Part shown: piece after piece, positions 8,599 to 17,794 of the stretch
Layout of the letters: every line of letters starts with the position of its first letter
Position numbering within the stretch: position 1 is the stretch's first letter
Assembly (NCBI GenBank): GCA_013388555.1
Contig: JACAFD010000071.1
Location: 1-34,355 of the forward strand
DNA length: 34,355 nt
Origin: Nitrospirota bacterium
GTDB taxonomy: Bacteria > Nitrospirota > Nitrospiria > Nitrospirales > Nitrospiraceae
Reading direction: 5' to 3'
The notes under the pieces: model-generated
The model's input: the letters and a program-made list of their open reading frames with translations, nothing else
What the model was told of the DNA's origin: nothing
The model's database searches: none
Position numbers and translations under genes: made by a program

Positions 8599-9594
8599 TT
8601 ACCCCGCTACAGGTTGCTGGTAGTCCACTTCGATCTTGAAGCCGAGGTCCTCGATCATGCCCCAGACTTCGGGGGCCGGTTGACCTGGTGTTGTGAGGTA
8701 GCCGTTCACGAAGATGGAGTCGGCTGGATAGAGGGCCAACGGCTGGAGGCTGCGCAAGTTATGTTCGCGGCCTCCGGCAATACGAAGTTCGGTGCGTGGA
8801 TGGAGGAAACGGAAGAGGCAGAGTGCTTTCAGACAGCGTTGCGGAGTCAATTGCTCGCAGTTTTCTAGCGGCGTGCCTGTCGCCGGATGGAGCATGTTCA
8901 GCGGAATCGAGTCCGGTCTGACTTCGCGGAGTGCCATGGCGAGGTCGATGAGGTCCCCGTCCTTTTCACCCATGCCGACAATCCCACCCGAGCAGATTTC
9001 CAATCCTGCTGCTCGAGCGCTCTGGATGGTGCTGAGTCGGTCCCGGAATGTATGTGTGGTGCAGATTGAGGAGTGAAAGGCTTCGCTCGTATTCAGGTTA
9101 TGGTTCACCCGATCGACTCCTGCCGCTTTCAGTCGCTTGGCCTGTTGTTCATTCATGAGTCCCAGTGAACAGCAAATCTGAATCGGAATCTCCTGCTTGA
9201 TCGAGCGGACCGCTCCGGCAATTTCGTCGATTTCCCGATCCAACGGGCTTCGGCCGCTAATGACGATGCAGTAGCGTTGGGCCTTCGAGGCCGATGCCTG
9301 TCGGGCACCTTCCATCATCTGTTGTTGAGACACGAGGTTATAGCGCTCGATGGGAGCGGTGGAAATCGCAGATTGTGAACAATAGTGACAGTCTTCCTGG
9401 CAGGCTCCGCTCTTGGCGTTCTGCAACATCTGGAGGCGAACGGTCTTGCCGAAATAGTGGGATCGGATGGTGAATGCGGCTTGGAGAAGCCCAAGCAACT
9501 GCTCGTCCGGACTGTTGAGCACAGCCTGGCATTCGCTTCGGGTCAGCGTTTCGTCGCGCAAGGCCTTGGCAGCAAAAACCTGGTAGTCGACCAT
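8599..9594 (-). CDS. bioB: Biotin synthase
   Basis: Radical SAM motif SGACQEDCHYCSQSA; CCSLGLMNEQQAKRLKAAGVDRVNHNLNTSE; SGGIVGMGE. Start set at internal Met MVDYQVFAAKAL. Confidence 0.95.
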   Translation of the reverse strand: MVDYQVFAAKALRDETLTRSECQAVLNSPDEQLLGLLQAAFTIRSHYFGKTVRLQMLQNAKSGACQEDCHYCSQSAISTAPIERYNLVSQQQMMEGARQASASKAQRYCIVISGRSPLDREIDEIAGAVRSIKQEIPIQICCSLGLMNEQQAKRLKAAGVDRVNHNLNTSEAFHSSICTTHTFRDRLSTIQSARAAGLEICSGGIVGMGEKDGDLIDLAMALREVRPDSIPLNMLHPATGTPLENCEQLTPQRCLKALCLFRFLHPRTELRIAGGREHNLRSLQPLALYPADSIFVNGYLTTPGQPAPEVWGMIEDLGFKIEVDYQQPVAG

Positions 9595-9679
9595 GGGACA
9601 CTCCATCATCTGTAGAGGTTGCGTTGACTGCGATGCGGATGGCTGCGCATGCGTGCAGCACGCCGGACTGGCCGAAAAC

Positions 9680-11080
9680 CTACACGGTTTCGAAGGGAGA
9701 AGCAATGCCCTGGTAGGGAACCGCAGAGACTGGCAGGGGGCTTTTTTGTTGACCGGGGACCGCTTGCCCGGCATTGGGCCACGGCAGTGCGACTAATGTA
9801 TTCCAGGTCCCGCAGCGGCGGCAGCGCCCCGACCATTCAGTTGATTCTTGCTGACAGGCGGTACATACATAGGGGACGACCACACGCTTTTTGAAATGTA
9901 GAGCCTTTTTGAGTTCGACGACGGCTTCCTCCATCTGCTGCTTGCGCAGAAAGAGATTGGCCATGATCTTATGGTAGTCGACCAATTGGTCCTGTATTCC
10001 TTCAACGGTTGAGAGGATGTCAAAGGCTTCGTCGACCATCTCGAGTCGGTAGTAGAGCTTGCCTAAATAGAACTGCAGGGAGGGGTTATGCGGGTCTTGC
10101 CTGAGGGCCTCCTGATAGACACGTATAATTTCGCTGGGTTCGCCCTGTTCGAGAAAGAGTTCTTCCAATCGGTGCAGGATGATCAGACTGCGGGTCTTGG
10201 CATAGACCTTCTTGAGAATTTCTACTGCCTGCTTGTTTTTGCCTTCCCTGATCAAGATTTCACCTATGCCGATGTAGGCCGGTAGGAACGTCCTGTCTTT
10301 CTTAATGGCGCCTCGGAAGTAGCGCCGTGCCTTATCGGGGTGGCCCCGTTCCAGCAGCTGGCGTCCTACCTCGTACGTGCAGCCGGTGAGGAGATGAGCC
10401 GCATCCTGGCGTTCCGGCTCGGGCAGGTTGGCCTTGAGGAGACGATGTTGGATTTCGAGCGCCTCGCTCCATTTTTCAAGCCGGATCAACAGATCGCGCT
10501 TGCGGATGAGCGCGGTGAGGTTATCCGGTTCGATCTTGAGCATCTTGTGCAGGGTCTGCAAGGCGTCCTCATAGCGCTTGGCACCCTCCAAGTCGTTTGC
10601 CAACTCAAGCAGAATTTCGATGTTGCGGTCGTCGACACGATTCGCTCGTTGGTGGAGTCGAATCGCTTCGGTGAAGTTGCTTTCTACGCGGTAAATGTTT
10701 CCCAGCCAGAGCAGCGAGTCGACACGATTTGGATCCATGGCCAGCGCCCGCTCGAACAGGCCGATGGCTTCGACAATGCGCTTTGACATGAAGGCATGGG
10801 TACCGTCACGATGGAGTGCATCGATTTTTTCCTTGCGCCGCAACAGCCTGGTGCTGCGCCAGTTGCCGATGACATGGGCGGTCTGCCTCATGCCGACGGC
10901 TAGGGCCACAAGCACGGCGCCGACAGCCATGGAAAAGACGACGAGTGTGACAGGACTCAGCTCAAACTGGATGGAGGGGCTGGTCCTGACTGCGACCGTG
11001 CCAGGGTTCAATTCACGGAAATAACTATAGAGGAAGATCCCGGCGCTGATAAGGAAGATGGTGATGAGCAGTCGGAGCAT
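9680..11080 (-). CDS. lapB: TPR protein with C-terminal rubredoxin-like zinc ribbon, LapB/YciM-like
   Basis: N-terminal TM segments (LapA-like), multiple TPRs, C-terminal YVCTACQQESTEWSGRCRRCGTWNTL. Confidence 0.82.
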   Translation of the reverse strand: MLRLLITIFLISAGIFLYSYFRELNPGTVAVRTSPSIQFELSPVTLVVFSMAVGAVLVALAVGMRQTAHVIGNWRSTRLLRRKEKIDALHRDGTHAFMSKRIVEAIGLFERALAMDPNRVDSLLWLGNIYRVESNFTEAIRLHQRANRVDDRNIEILLELANDLEGAKRYEDALQTLHKMLKIEPDNLTALIRKRDLLIRLEKWSEALEIQHRLLKANLPEPERQDAAHLLTGCTYEVGRQLLERGHPDKARRYFRGAIKKDRTFLPAYIGIGEILIREGKNKQAVEILKKVYAKTRSLIILHRLEELFLEQGEPSEIIRVYQEALRQDPHNPSLQFYLGKLYYRLEMVDEAFDILSTVEGIQDQLVDYHKIMANLFLRKQQMEEAVVELKKALHFKKRVVVPYVCTACQQESTEWSGRCRRCGTWNTLVALPWPNAGQAVPGQQKSPLPVSAVPYQGIASPFETV

Positions 11081-11098
11081 CGGACTAGGCCTTCGAAT

Positions 11099-11464
11099 TC
11101 ACGGATGCTTTTTTCGTTTCATGGACCGTGGGGCGACAGCCGATCTTGTGGCCGGCGGTTCGCCCGGGATGGCGATGCGCTTCGCGTCGGCCCACAACCG
11201 TTCGAGCGCGTAATGCTCCCGGACATCCTGTCTGAAAATATGGGCGATGACATCGCCAAAGTCTATCAGTACCCACTGAGCGGACCTTGCACCCTCAACG
11301 CTCAGCGGTTTGGAGCCGGAGCGAGAGAGGCTACTGGTGATATGGTCCGCGATGGCGCTTGCTTGACGGTCCGAATCCGCAGAGCCTATGACCAGGTAGT
11401 CGGCAACAGAGGTCAGGGGGGCTACCTGGAGGATAAGAGCCTCAGTGGCCTTTTTATCACGCAT
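11099..11464 (-). CDS. rsfS: Ribosome silencing factor RsfS (start uncertain; see finding)
   Basis: ATEALILQVAPLTSVADYLVIGSADSDRQASAIADHI...VEGARSAQWVLIDFGDVIAHIFRQDVREHYALERLWADA is a clear RsfS/Iojap core. Confidence 0.92.
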   Translation of the reverse strand: MRDKKATEALILQVAPLTSVADYLVIGSADSDRQASAIADHITSSLSRSGSKPLSVEGARSAQWVLIDFGDVIAHIFRQDVREHYALERLWADAKRIAIPGEPPATRSAVAPRSMKRKKHP

Positions 11465-11492
11465 TGCCCGGGCAATGGCGAGGGCCGTAGAC

Positions 11493-12176
11493 CTAGCTGT
11501 TTGTGCGATCGCGCTCCTCTTGGTAGAGATGATGTCGAAGTATATAGGATTCCACTAAGGGCGGCAACAGATTTGCCAGGGGGAGTCCTTGGCGGATTCG
11601 AACACGAATGTCTGATGCGGAAACTGTGCAGGGTGGTAGCCGGAGACAGGTAAGTCGTTGCTCCCCAAGAGGTACTTCGATTCGGGAAATCCGTCCCGCA
11701 TCCAGGTCCATCAGCGAAGAGGATGGAATCGGCGGAAGTAACGAAACTGCGGAAAAGGAGCGAAACGACAGACCTGGCCGGGAGAGGACGACAAAAGAGC
11801 AGAGCTGCAGTAATGCCTGAGGGTCACGCCAGGAGGGAAAATCTAGAAAGGCATCGAGCCCGATGAGGAAGAATAGTTGAGTGTGCGCCCCATACTCTTG
11901 CTGCAGTAGGCGAATGGTGTCGATGGAGTAGGACTTGCCTGGTCGGCGGATTTCCACATCCGAAATGGCAAAAGAGGGGTCTGAGGCAATGGCAAGGCGC
12001 ACCATCTCGTAGCGGTCGCGGGCTGGTGCCAGGCTGCCGTTCGGTTTATGGGGCGGGTAACTCGTGGGAATAAAGAGGATTTTGTCGAGCCCGAGGGCCT
12101 CGCGTGTCTGATGTGCAATAGCCAGGTGGCCGTTGTGCACGGGGTTAAAACTGCCGCCCAATAGGCCAAGTCGCAC
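11493..12176 (-). CDS. nadD: Nicotinate-nucleotide adenylyltransferase (GTG start chosen; ATG at 12239 is in the same frame)
   Basis: VRLGLLGGSFNPVHNGHLAIAHQTREALGLDKILFIPTSYPPHKP, SYSIDTI, LIGLDAFLDFPSW. Confidence 0.92.
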   Translation of the reverse strand: MRLGLLGGSFNPVHNGHLAIAHQTREALGLDKILFIPTSYPPHKPNGSLAPARDRYEMVRLAIASDPSFAISDVEIRRPGKSYSIDTIRLLQQEYGAHTQLFFLIGLDAFLDFPSWRDPQALLQLCSFVVLSRPGLSFRSFSAVSLLPPIPSSSLMDLDAGRISRIEVPLGEQRLTCLRLPPCTVSASDIRVRIRQGLPLANLLPPLVESYILRHHLYQEERDRTNS

Positions 12177-12177
12177 G

Positions 12178-12205
12178 CTGGGTGCTGCGTGCTGGGTGCT
12201 GGGTG
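12178..12205. repeat. Four tandem heptamers CTGGGTG-CTGCGTG-CTGGGTG-CTGGGTG
   Basis: Read directly; immediately 5' of the nadD core on the minus strand. Confidence 0.85.
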
Positions 12206-12255
12206 CGGAAGATTGAGTTGTAGAATCTTGAGCGGGCATAACTGAGCACCCAGCT

Positions 12256-13377
12256 CTACAAGATGACGAGATTGTCCCGGTGGATGACTTCTTCATATTC
12301 CTGCGGGCCTAGTTGCTGCTGGATCTCGATCGTTTTGAGCCCTTTGATTCGTGCCAAGATGTCGGAGGAGAAGTTCACGAGTCCTTTGGCGAATTCTTTG
12401 CCGTCTTGGTCAAGGCAACTGACCGCATCTCCCGCATCGAACGGACCGCTGACATCCAGAATGCCTGAAGCCAATAGGCTCTTGCCCCGTCGGGACAACG
12501 CTTCGACGGCACCAGGATCGAGCGTCAGGCTCCCTCGCGGCCTGAGTGTGAAGGCGATCCAATGTTTGCGACTGGTGAACCGGCGTTCCTTCGCGAGAAA
12601 GAGGCTGCCACCTGATCCGCCGGCTAATACTTGTGGAAGGAGGCCAGCCCTTTGCCCGTTCAAGATCAAGGTAGCCACTCCGTACTCACTGACTTTCTTG
12701 GCAGCCCGGACTTTCGTAGCCATGCCTCCGGTTCCTTCGAAAGAGCTGGAGACGCCGGCCCGCCGTTCAATTTCCTCGGTAATGTCTGGGATCAACGGAA
12801 TCAGCCTGGCTGCAGGGTTTTTGCACGGGTCCTCCGTGTACAAGCCGTCGATATCGGACAGGATGATCAGCAGCTCTGCGTCGACCAGATGGGCCACCTC
12901 GGCGGCCAGGGTATCGTTGTCCCCCACGCGGATCTCATCCACAGCAACCGTATCGTTTTCGTTGATGATGGGGATCACGCCGAATCCGATCAGCGCACTC
13001 AGGGTGTGGCGTGCATTGAGAAAGCGCCGCCGATCGGCGAGGTCGTCGTGGGTGAGTAGGATTTGTGCTACTTTGACGTCGAGCCGCTCAAACGATTTTT
13101 CGTACGCCCACATGAGACGGCTCTGGCCGACCGCCGCGGCTGCCTGCTTCACGGGGAGACTCTTGGGGTATTCAGTCAGCCCTAACTTTTTGATGCCGGA
13201 GACGATTGCACCGGAGGAAACGATCAGGACTTCACGCCCGCCTGACCGGATGGCTGCGATTTCATCCGCGAGTCGATCGATTCGTTCGGGGCGTAGGCCG
13301 GTCTCTCGAGACGCAACGAGTCTGCTCCCGATTTTGATCACGATGCGAACGGCGTGCTTTAGGAGCTGATCTCGCAT
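12256..13377 (-). CDS. proB: Glutamate 5-kinase (AAK kinase plus PUA domain)
   Basis: RIVIKIGSRLV, VSSGAIVSGIKKLGL, KQAAAAVGQSRLM, INENDTVAVDEIRVGDNDTLAAEVAHLVDAELLIILSDIDGLYTEDP; C-terminal PUA. Confidence 0.95.
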   Translation of the reverse strand: MRDQLLKHAVRIVIKIGSRLVASRETGLRPERIDRLADEIAAIRSGGREVLIVSSGAIVSGIKKLGLTEYPKSLPVKQAAAAVGQSRLMWAYEKSFERLDVKVAQILLTHDDLADRRRFLNARHTLSALIGFGVIPIINENDTVAVDEIRVGDNDTLAAEVAHLVDAELLIILSDIDGLYTEDPCKNPAARLIPLIPDITEEIERRAGVSSSFEGTGGMATKVRAAKKVSEYGVATLILNGQRAGLLPQVLAGGSGGSLFLAKERRFTSRKHWIAFTLRPRGSLTLDPGAVEALSRRGKSLLASGILDVSGPFDAGDAVSCLDQDGKEFAKGLVNFSSDILARIKGLKTIEIQQQLGPQEYEEVIHRDNLVIL

Positions 13378-14384
13378 GGTGTGGCTCGAAATTGTGCAAC
13401 CTGTTGTCCCACATAGGTGACGAGTTCCGTCAACCCTTCTCTCGTGGCGGCAGAGATCGGGAGGCATGTATAGCGATGGCGCTTGCAGTACTTCTGCAAC
13501 TCACGCAGGCGTACCCTGTCTCCGGCCACGTCGATCTTTGTAGCAACCACTGCGAAAGGGCGTGTGATGATCGGCTCATCGTAGGCGGCCAATTCTTGAC
13601 GCATGACCTCAAAACTCTTGACCGGCTCCTCGGGGGCCCATTCTGACACGTCGATCATGTACAGCAAAAACGACGTGCGTTCGATATGCCGGAGAAATTG
13701 GAGCCCCAGTCCTTTACCTTCATGGGCGCCTTCGATGATTCCGGGAATGTCGGCAACGGCAAAACTTCCTGTTTCTCCCCAGCGAACGATCCCTAGATTC
13801 GGCGTCAGCGTGGTGAAAGGATAGTCGGCGATCTTCGGTCGTGCCGCCGAAATCGCGGCGATGAGCGTCGATTTTCCGGCATTGGGGAAGCCCACAAGTC
13901 CGACATCGGCCAACAGCTTCAGCTCGAGTCTGAGCGACCGTTCTTCGCCCTCCGTGCCTGTTTCAAATTCTGTGGGTGTCCGGTTGGTCGAAGTGGCAAA
14001 GTGGCTATTGCCGCGTCCGCCCCGGCCTCCATGAGCTCCTACAAACCGCTGTCCTGGAGCGACCAGGTCGGCTAACGTTTCATTGGTCTGATCGTCATAG
14101 ATGACGGTGCCGATTGGAAGGCCTACGACAACATCTTCGCCGGTTCTTCCAGAGCAATTTGCGGCGCCACCCTGGCGACCGACTTCTGCTTCGTAGTGTT
14201 TTTGGTACCGGAGGTCAAGGAGCGTAGTCATGCGAGGCGACGCTTCAAACACGACATTGCCACCATGGCCGCCGTCTCCGCCATCCGGCCCACCGCGGGG
14301 CACAAACTTTTCGCGCCGAAAACTGCATGCGCCGTCGCCGCCTCGGCCAGCTGTGATACGGATACGGACTTCATCGACAAACAT
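13359..14384 (-). CDS. obgE: GTPase ObgE/CgtA
   Basis: Glycine-rich Obg fold (FVDEVRIRITAGRGGDGACSFRREKFVPRGGPDGGDGGHGGNV) and G1 motif GFPNAGKSTLIAAIS; ends with 19-nt overlap into proB. Confidence 0.96.
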   Translation of the reverse strand: MFVDEVRIRITAGRGGDGACSFRREKFVPRGGPDGGDGGHGGNVVFEASPRMTTLLDLRYQKHYEAEVGRQGGAANCSGRTGEDVVVGLPIGTVIYDDQTNETLADLVAPGQRFVGAHGGRGGRGNSHFATSTNRTPTEFETGTEGEERSLRLELKLLADVGLVGFPNAGKSTLIAAISAARPKIADYPFTTLTPNLGIVRWGETGSFAVADIPGIIEGAHEGKGLGLQFLRHIERTSFLLYMIDVSEWAPEEPVKSFEVMRQELAAYDEPIITRPFAVVATKIDVAGDRVRLRELQKYCKRHRYTCLPISAATREGLTELVTYVGQQVAQFRATPCEISS

Positions 14385-14510
14385 CGTCGCACCGTTTCAG
14401 TGGGATGACTGTACAGGCATGACATACGAGGAACATCCCGTTGCACTCCTACTCATGCCGGGAATCCTCGCGGTAACGACACTGTGACGAGAAAAGTGGA
14501 AAAGAATGTA

Positions 14511-14774
14511 CTATGAAATCGAGGGCGCGGAGTAGACGCTGATCTTTTGCCGTCCGCGGCCGCGTTCGAACTTCACGATCCCTGTGATGCGGGCGAAGAG
14601 GGTGTGGTCTTTGCCGAGGCCTACGTTGAAACCGGGGAAGAACTTCGTCCCTCGCTGACGGATCAAGATCGATCCGGCCTTCACGGTCTCTCCGCCGTAG
14701 GCCTTGACCCCAAGATACTGCGGATTACTATCGCGTCCATTTCTAGTCGATCCGCCGCCTTTATTTGTTGCCAT
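14511..14774 (-). CDS. rpmA: 50S ribosomal protein L27
   Basis: [48 protein letters not shown]. Confidence 0.97.
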   Translation of the reverse strand: MATNKGGGSTRNGRDSNPQYLGVKAYGGETVKAGSILIRQRGTKFFPGFNVGLGKDHTLFARITGIVKFERGRGRQKISVYSAPSIS

Positions 14775-14786
14775 GACTGATCCTCG

Positions 14787-15101
14787 TTAGGCCGTTTCGA
14801 TACCGGTAATGCGCAATTTGGTAAAGCCCTGGCGATGGCCATTCGTCCGCCGATAGTTCTTGCGGCGCTGTTTCTTGAAGATGGTAATGGAGCGGGTTCG
14901 GCCCTGGTTGATAATCTCGGCTTTGACGGTGGCCCCTTTGACCAACGGTTGTCCGACCGTTACACCCTTGTCGCCGTGAACCAGCCGAACCTGGCCGAGT
15001 TCAATCGTCCCCCCAACCTCGCCGGGAAGGGATTCCACTTGAACCAATGACCCAGTTTCGACCCGATACTGCTTGCCGCCTGTCTCTATGATTGCGTACA
15101 T
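14787..15101 (-). CDS. rplU: 50S ribosomal protein L21
   Basis: MYAIIETGGKQYRVETGSLVQVESLPGEVG...KKQRRKNYRRTNGHRQGFTKLRI. Confidence 0.97.
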   Translation of the reverse strand: MYAIIETGGKQYRVETGSLVQVESLPGEVGGTIELGQVRLVHGDKGVTVGQPLVKGATVKAEIINQGRTRSITIFKKQRRKNYRRTNGHRQGFTKLRITGIETA

Positions 15102-15130
15102 AAGCCCTTATCTCCATTACGGAAGACGAA

Positions 15131-15160
15131 TCTGTACCATAGGCATTTTAAGTCTGTCAA
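15131..15160 (-). promoter_or_regulatory. Sigma70-like promoter for the rplU operon
   Basis: On the minus strand: TTGACA, 18-nt spacer, TACAGA, about 30 nt upstream of the rplU start. Confidence 0.45.
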
Positions 15161-15537
15161 GGTAAAGATATGGGGAAATACACCTGAGAATCTAAGTTGC
15201 TATCTACAAACTGGTTCTAGAAATGGTTTCGCGATAAAGGGAATTCCCTCACAAAAAATTGCATAGTTCCTTAATGGACTAGGGGATATAGACGTCTGCC
15301 TTAATTCATGAGCCCAAAACTTGAGACAACTTGTCGGGAAGTGCCGCTGTTACTAGTATTTCCAATACCCTACGAACATAAGGTGGTCGCATATGGGGTG
15401 TCTAATAATACGGTGTTATGCTCTATAGGCAATCCCGTGTGAGACTTTTTTATGGGAGGCTCCAGGCTACGTGGGTAGTAGGTTTGGAAGATGCATCGCC
15501 CCTGTTGTTGCCGAGCCACCAAGGATAGGGTCGCATA

Positions 15538-15684
15538 ATGAATCATATAGTCCCCCATGATGTCAGGGCTGGTTTTTTTCTGATGGTGGGCTTGGCCATG
15601 TTGGCCTTTATCTGTGCTGTGGCCGCCCTAAGCACCGTCATGCGTCCGGCTCGGTGGACTGATCGCAAGCCGGCTCAATTCTAG
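15538..15684 (+). CDS. Small single-TM protein, 48 aa (absent from the supplied ORF track)
   Basis: MNHIVPHDVRAGFFLMVGLAMLAFICAVAALSTVMRPARWTDRKPAQF*; preceded by AAGGATAGGG at SD-like distance; one hydrophobic helix followed by a basic tail. Confidence 0.5.
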   Translation: MNHIVPHDVRAGFFLMVGLAMLAFICAVAALSTVMRPARWTDRKPAQF

Positions 15685-15905
15685 ATTTTCCTCTCCTGCC
15701 CACCCTTTCGTGATGCTAAGAGTTGGATCTGTCCACCATTTACATTTCGTGCCCGTCGCAAGAGTTATCTCCAACAACATGATAATTCAAGTGAAACAGT
15801 GACTGGCCTCGATTGAACCTCATCTTTGCATACAGGTGCTATATTTGATCTACGCTGGCTAGATATTATTTCAAAGATGGGGGCACAATCATGATTGGAA
15901 GTCCA

Positions 15906-16508
15906 ATGAAAAGAGCTGCCGTGGCAGCAATAGGGTTTGTCCTGCTGGTTAGTCAGGGTTGTAGCATGAAATGGTTGCAATCCGATGGAGAGACGGGAGC
16001 AGGCACTGTGCAAAAAGGAGGTTCAGGGGGAGCGCTAAGTGGCTTCTCGAAGAATCCCTCGGAAGAGCGTCTTAGGAAGGGCGGCGATATTGCCTCGCTC
16101 TCCTCTTCAGGTGGGATAAGCGCCCGTCAGCGTGCGGAGATAACCAAAGAAGAAAAAGCAGCTATCGAAGCTGGTTTACTAGATGTGTTCTTTGGATATG
16201 ATCAGTGGACGCTTTCAGATGCTGGGATGGAGGCCTTGAACCACGACGCGCAGTGGTTGAAAGACCATCCTGGTGCGGTGATGAAGGTTGAGGGTCACGC
16301 CGATGAACGGGGCACAGCCGACTATAACCTCGTCTTGGGGGATAAGCGAGCCAAGGCCGCGCGCAGCTATCTGATCGAGTCGGGTGTGGGTCCCAAGCAG
16401 CTGGCGATCGTGTCGTACGGCAAAGCTCGCCCTTTCTGCATGGAGACTTCTGAGTCCTGCTATCAGCAGAATCGTCGCGGACATGTCTTGTTGAATCTGA
16501 AGAAGTAA
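15906..16508 (+). CDS. pal: Peptidoglycan-associated lipoprotein (Pal/OmpA C-terminal domain)
   Basis: Lipobox LLVSQGC; OmpA-like VFFGYDQWTLSDAGMEALNHDAQWLKDHPGAVMKVEGHADERGTADYNLVLGDKRAKAARSYLIESGV. Alternative start 15891. Confidence 0.9.
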   Translation: MKRAAVAAIGFVLLVSQGCSMKWLQSDGETGAGTVQKGGSGGALSGFSKNPSEERLRKGGDIASLSSSGGISARQRAEITKEEKAAIEAGLLDVFFGYDQWTLSDAGMEALNHDAQWLKDHPGAVMKVEGHADERGTADYNLVLGDKRAKAARSYLIESGVGPKQLAIVSYGKARPFCMETSESCYQQNRRGHVLLNLKK

Positions 16509-16534
16509 TCGAAAATTTGAAGATTTCTATAGAG

Positions 16535-16565
16535 ACCCCGGCGCCTCCTTACCCGAGTCCGGGGT
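16535..16565 (+). terminator. Hairpin terminator after pal
   Basis: ACCCCGG ... CCGGGGT followed by TT. Confidence 0.55.
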
Positions 16566-16592
16566 TTCCTGCTTAAGGGGGGTAAAACAGGC

Positions 16593-16988
16593 ATGGCGCT
16601 CATAAAAAACCAGCGGGATTCAACGAAGAGGCATCCTCAGCCTCGCATGGTCAAAGAAGAGTCTCCCAGAGAAAAGCGGCAACAGCCACGTTTTACATCG
16701 CAGTTCAGAAGTACCTTTTCAGGCGACCAACGGGAAGGCCAAGGTCGGACGCTAGACCTCTCCTCCGGCGGCTGTATGATCGAATCGGATTCGCCGGTTG
16801 TCGTGGGGACTACATTTGAGTGCCGCGTCTATGTTCCCGGGCTTGATTGGCCTTTGCGGATCGATGAAGCTCAAGTGCGATGGGTCAAGGCCGGGACATT
16901 TGGGATCCAGTTTACGAAGATCCAGCCAGACGAGGAAGTAAAACTCAAGCGAGTCATTGCCAGTCTCAACCAAGAAATTAACGCGTAG
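16593..16988 (+). CDS. PilZ-domain protein
   Basis: KRQQPRFTSQFRSTFSGDQREGQGRTLDLSSGGCMIESDSPV: RxxxR and DxSxxG(G) PilZ motifs. Confidence 0.85.
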   Translation: MALIKNQRDSTKRHPQPRMVKEESPREKRQQPRFTSQFRSTFSGDQREGQGRTLDLSSGGCMIESDSPVVVGTTFECRVYVPGLDWPLRIDEAQVRWVKAGTFGIQFTKIQPDEEVKLKRVIASLNQEINA

Positions 16989-17041
16989 CCTTTCCCCTTT
17001 CTCCCACTCGGCTTAGAATATTTTGTTGCTCACCCACAGTT

Positions 17042-17092
17042 ACGCGTGAGGATCTTGCGCTCGCTCACGGAACTGTTCGCAGCCTCACGCGT
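17042..17092. repeat. 10-bp inverted repeat ACGCGTGAGG / CCTCACGCGT, hairpin or dispersed palindromic element
   Basis: Perfect 10-bp arms, 31-nt loop, then CTTTAT; between the PilZ gene and msrA. Confidence 0.5.
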
Positions 17093-17179
17093 CTTTATGG
17101 TATAAGGCGCGGGAGGAGCGGCAAGAAAGTAGGACCTTCCAGGACTCATTTTGAGACCATGTAATCAGTGATCTGCACG

Positions 17180-17743
17180 ATGAAACAGGCTGCCTCTCCG
17201 GCACAGAAGGAATTCAGTATTGCAACTGTGGCCGGCGGTTGCTTTTGGTGCCTCGAAGCAGTCTATGACCAGATGAGGGGTGTCGTGGCGGTCGAGTCCG
17301 GCTACATCGGTGGTCATGTAGATTATCCAACGTATGAAGCCGTGTGTAGCGGCAGGACTGGTCACGCAGAAGCAGTCCGTATCACGTTCGATCCCACCAT
17401 CGTCAGCTACCGCGAGTTGCTGGAAGTGTTCTTTGTCATCCACGATCCTACGACCCTTAATCGGCAGGGGCACGATGTAGGAACTCAATACCGGTCAGCA
17501 GTCTTCTTCCATGGACTTGAGCAGAAGCAGACTGCCGAGGAGGTGATCGCAGGCGTCACGAAGGAGAAACTCTATGCCAACCCGATTGTGACGGAAATCA
17601 CTCCCGCAGGGACCTGGTACGTAGCCGAGCCCTATCACCAGGAATATTTTTCGCGGAATCCTTTTCAGGGCTACTGTGCAGCTGTGGTGGGGCCAAAAGT
17701 GGTCAAGTTCCGAAAGCAATTTGCGTCGAAATTGAAGGCGTAA
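17180..17743 (+). CDS. msrA: Peptide-methionine (S)-S-oxide reductase
   Basis: [32 protein letters not shown] ... [15 protein letters not shown] ... [22 protein letters not shown]. Confidence 0.96.
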   Translation: MKQAASPAQKEFSIATVAGGCFWCLEAVYDQMRGVVAVESGYIGGHVDYPTYEAVCSGRTGHAEAVRITFDPTIVSYRELLEVFFVIHDPTTLNRQGHDVGTQYRSAVFFHGLEQKQTAEEVIAGVTKEKLYANPIVTEITPAGTWYVAEPYHQEYFSRNPFQGYCAAVVGPKVVKFRKQFASKLKA

Positions 17744-17794
17744 ATTGCCCCCTGCTTCTTGGGTACATCTCAAGCAATCCGTCAATGAAAAGTT

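Noticed and set aside
10340-10786. 148-aa + strand ORF
   Set aside because: Antisense to the TPR/LapB-like gene; no independent support.
12263-13369. 368-aa + strand ORF
   Set aside because: Antisense shadow of proB; Ser/Arg/Pro-rich and no recognisable domain, while the proB motifs on the minus strand are unambiguous.
15370-15558. 62-aa minus ORF in the rplU-pal gap
   Set aside because: No SD or hydrophobic/domain pattern; overlaps the better-supported small membrane ORF start on the + strand.
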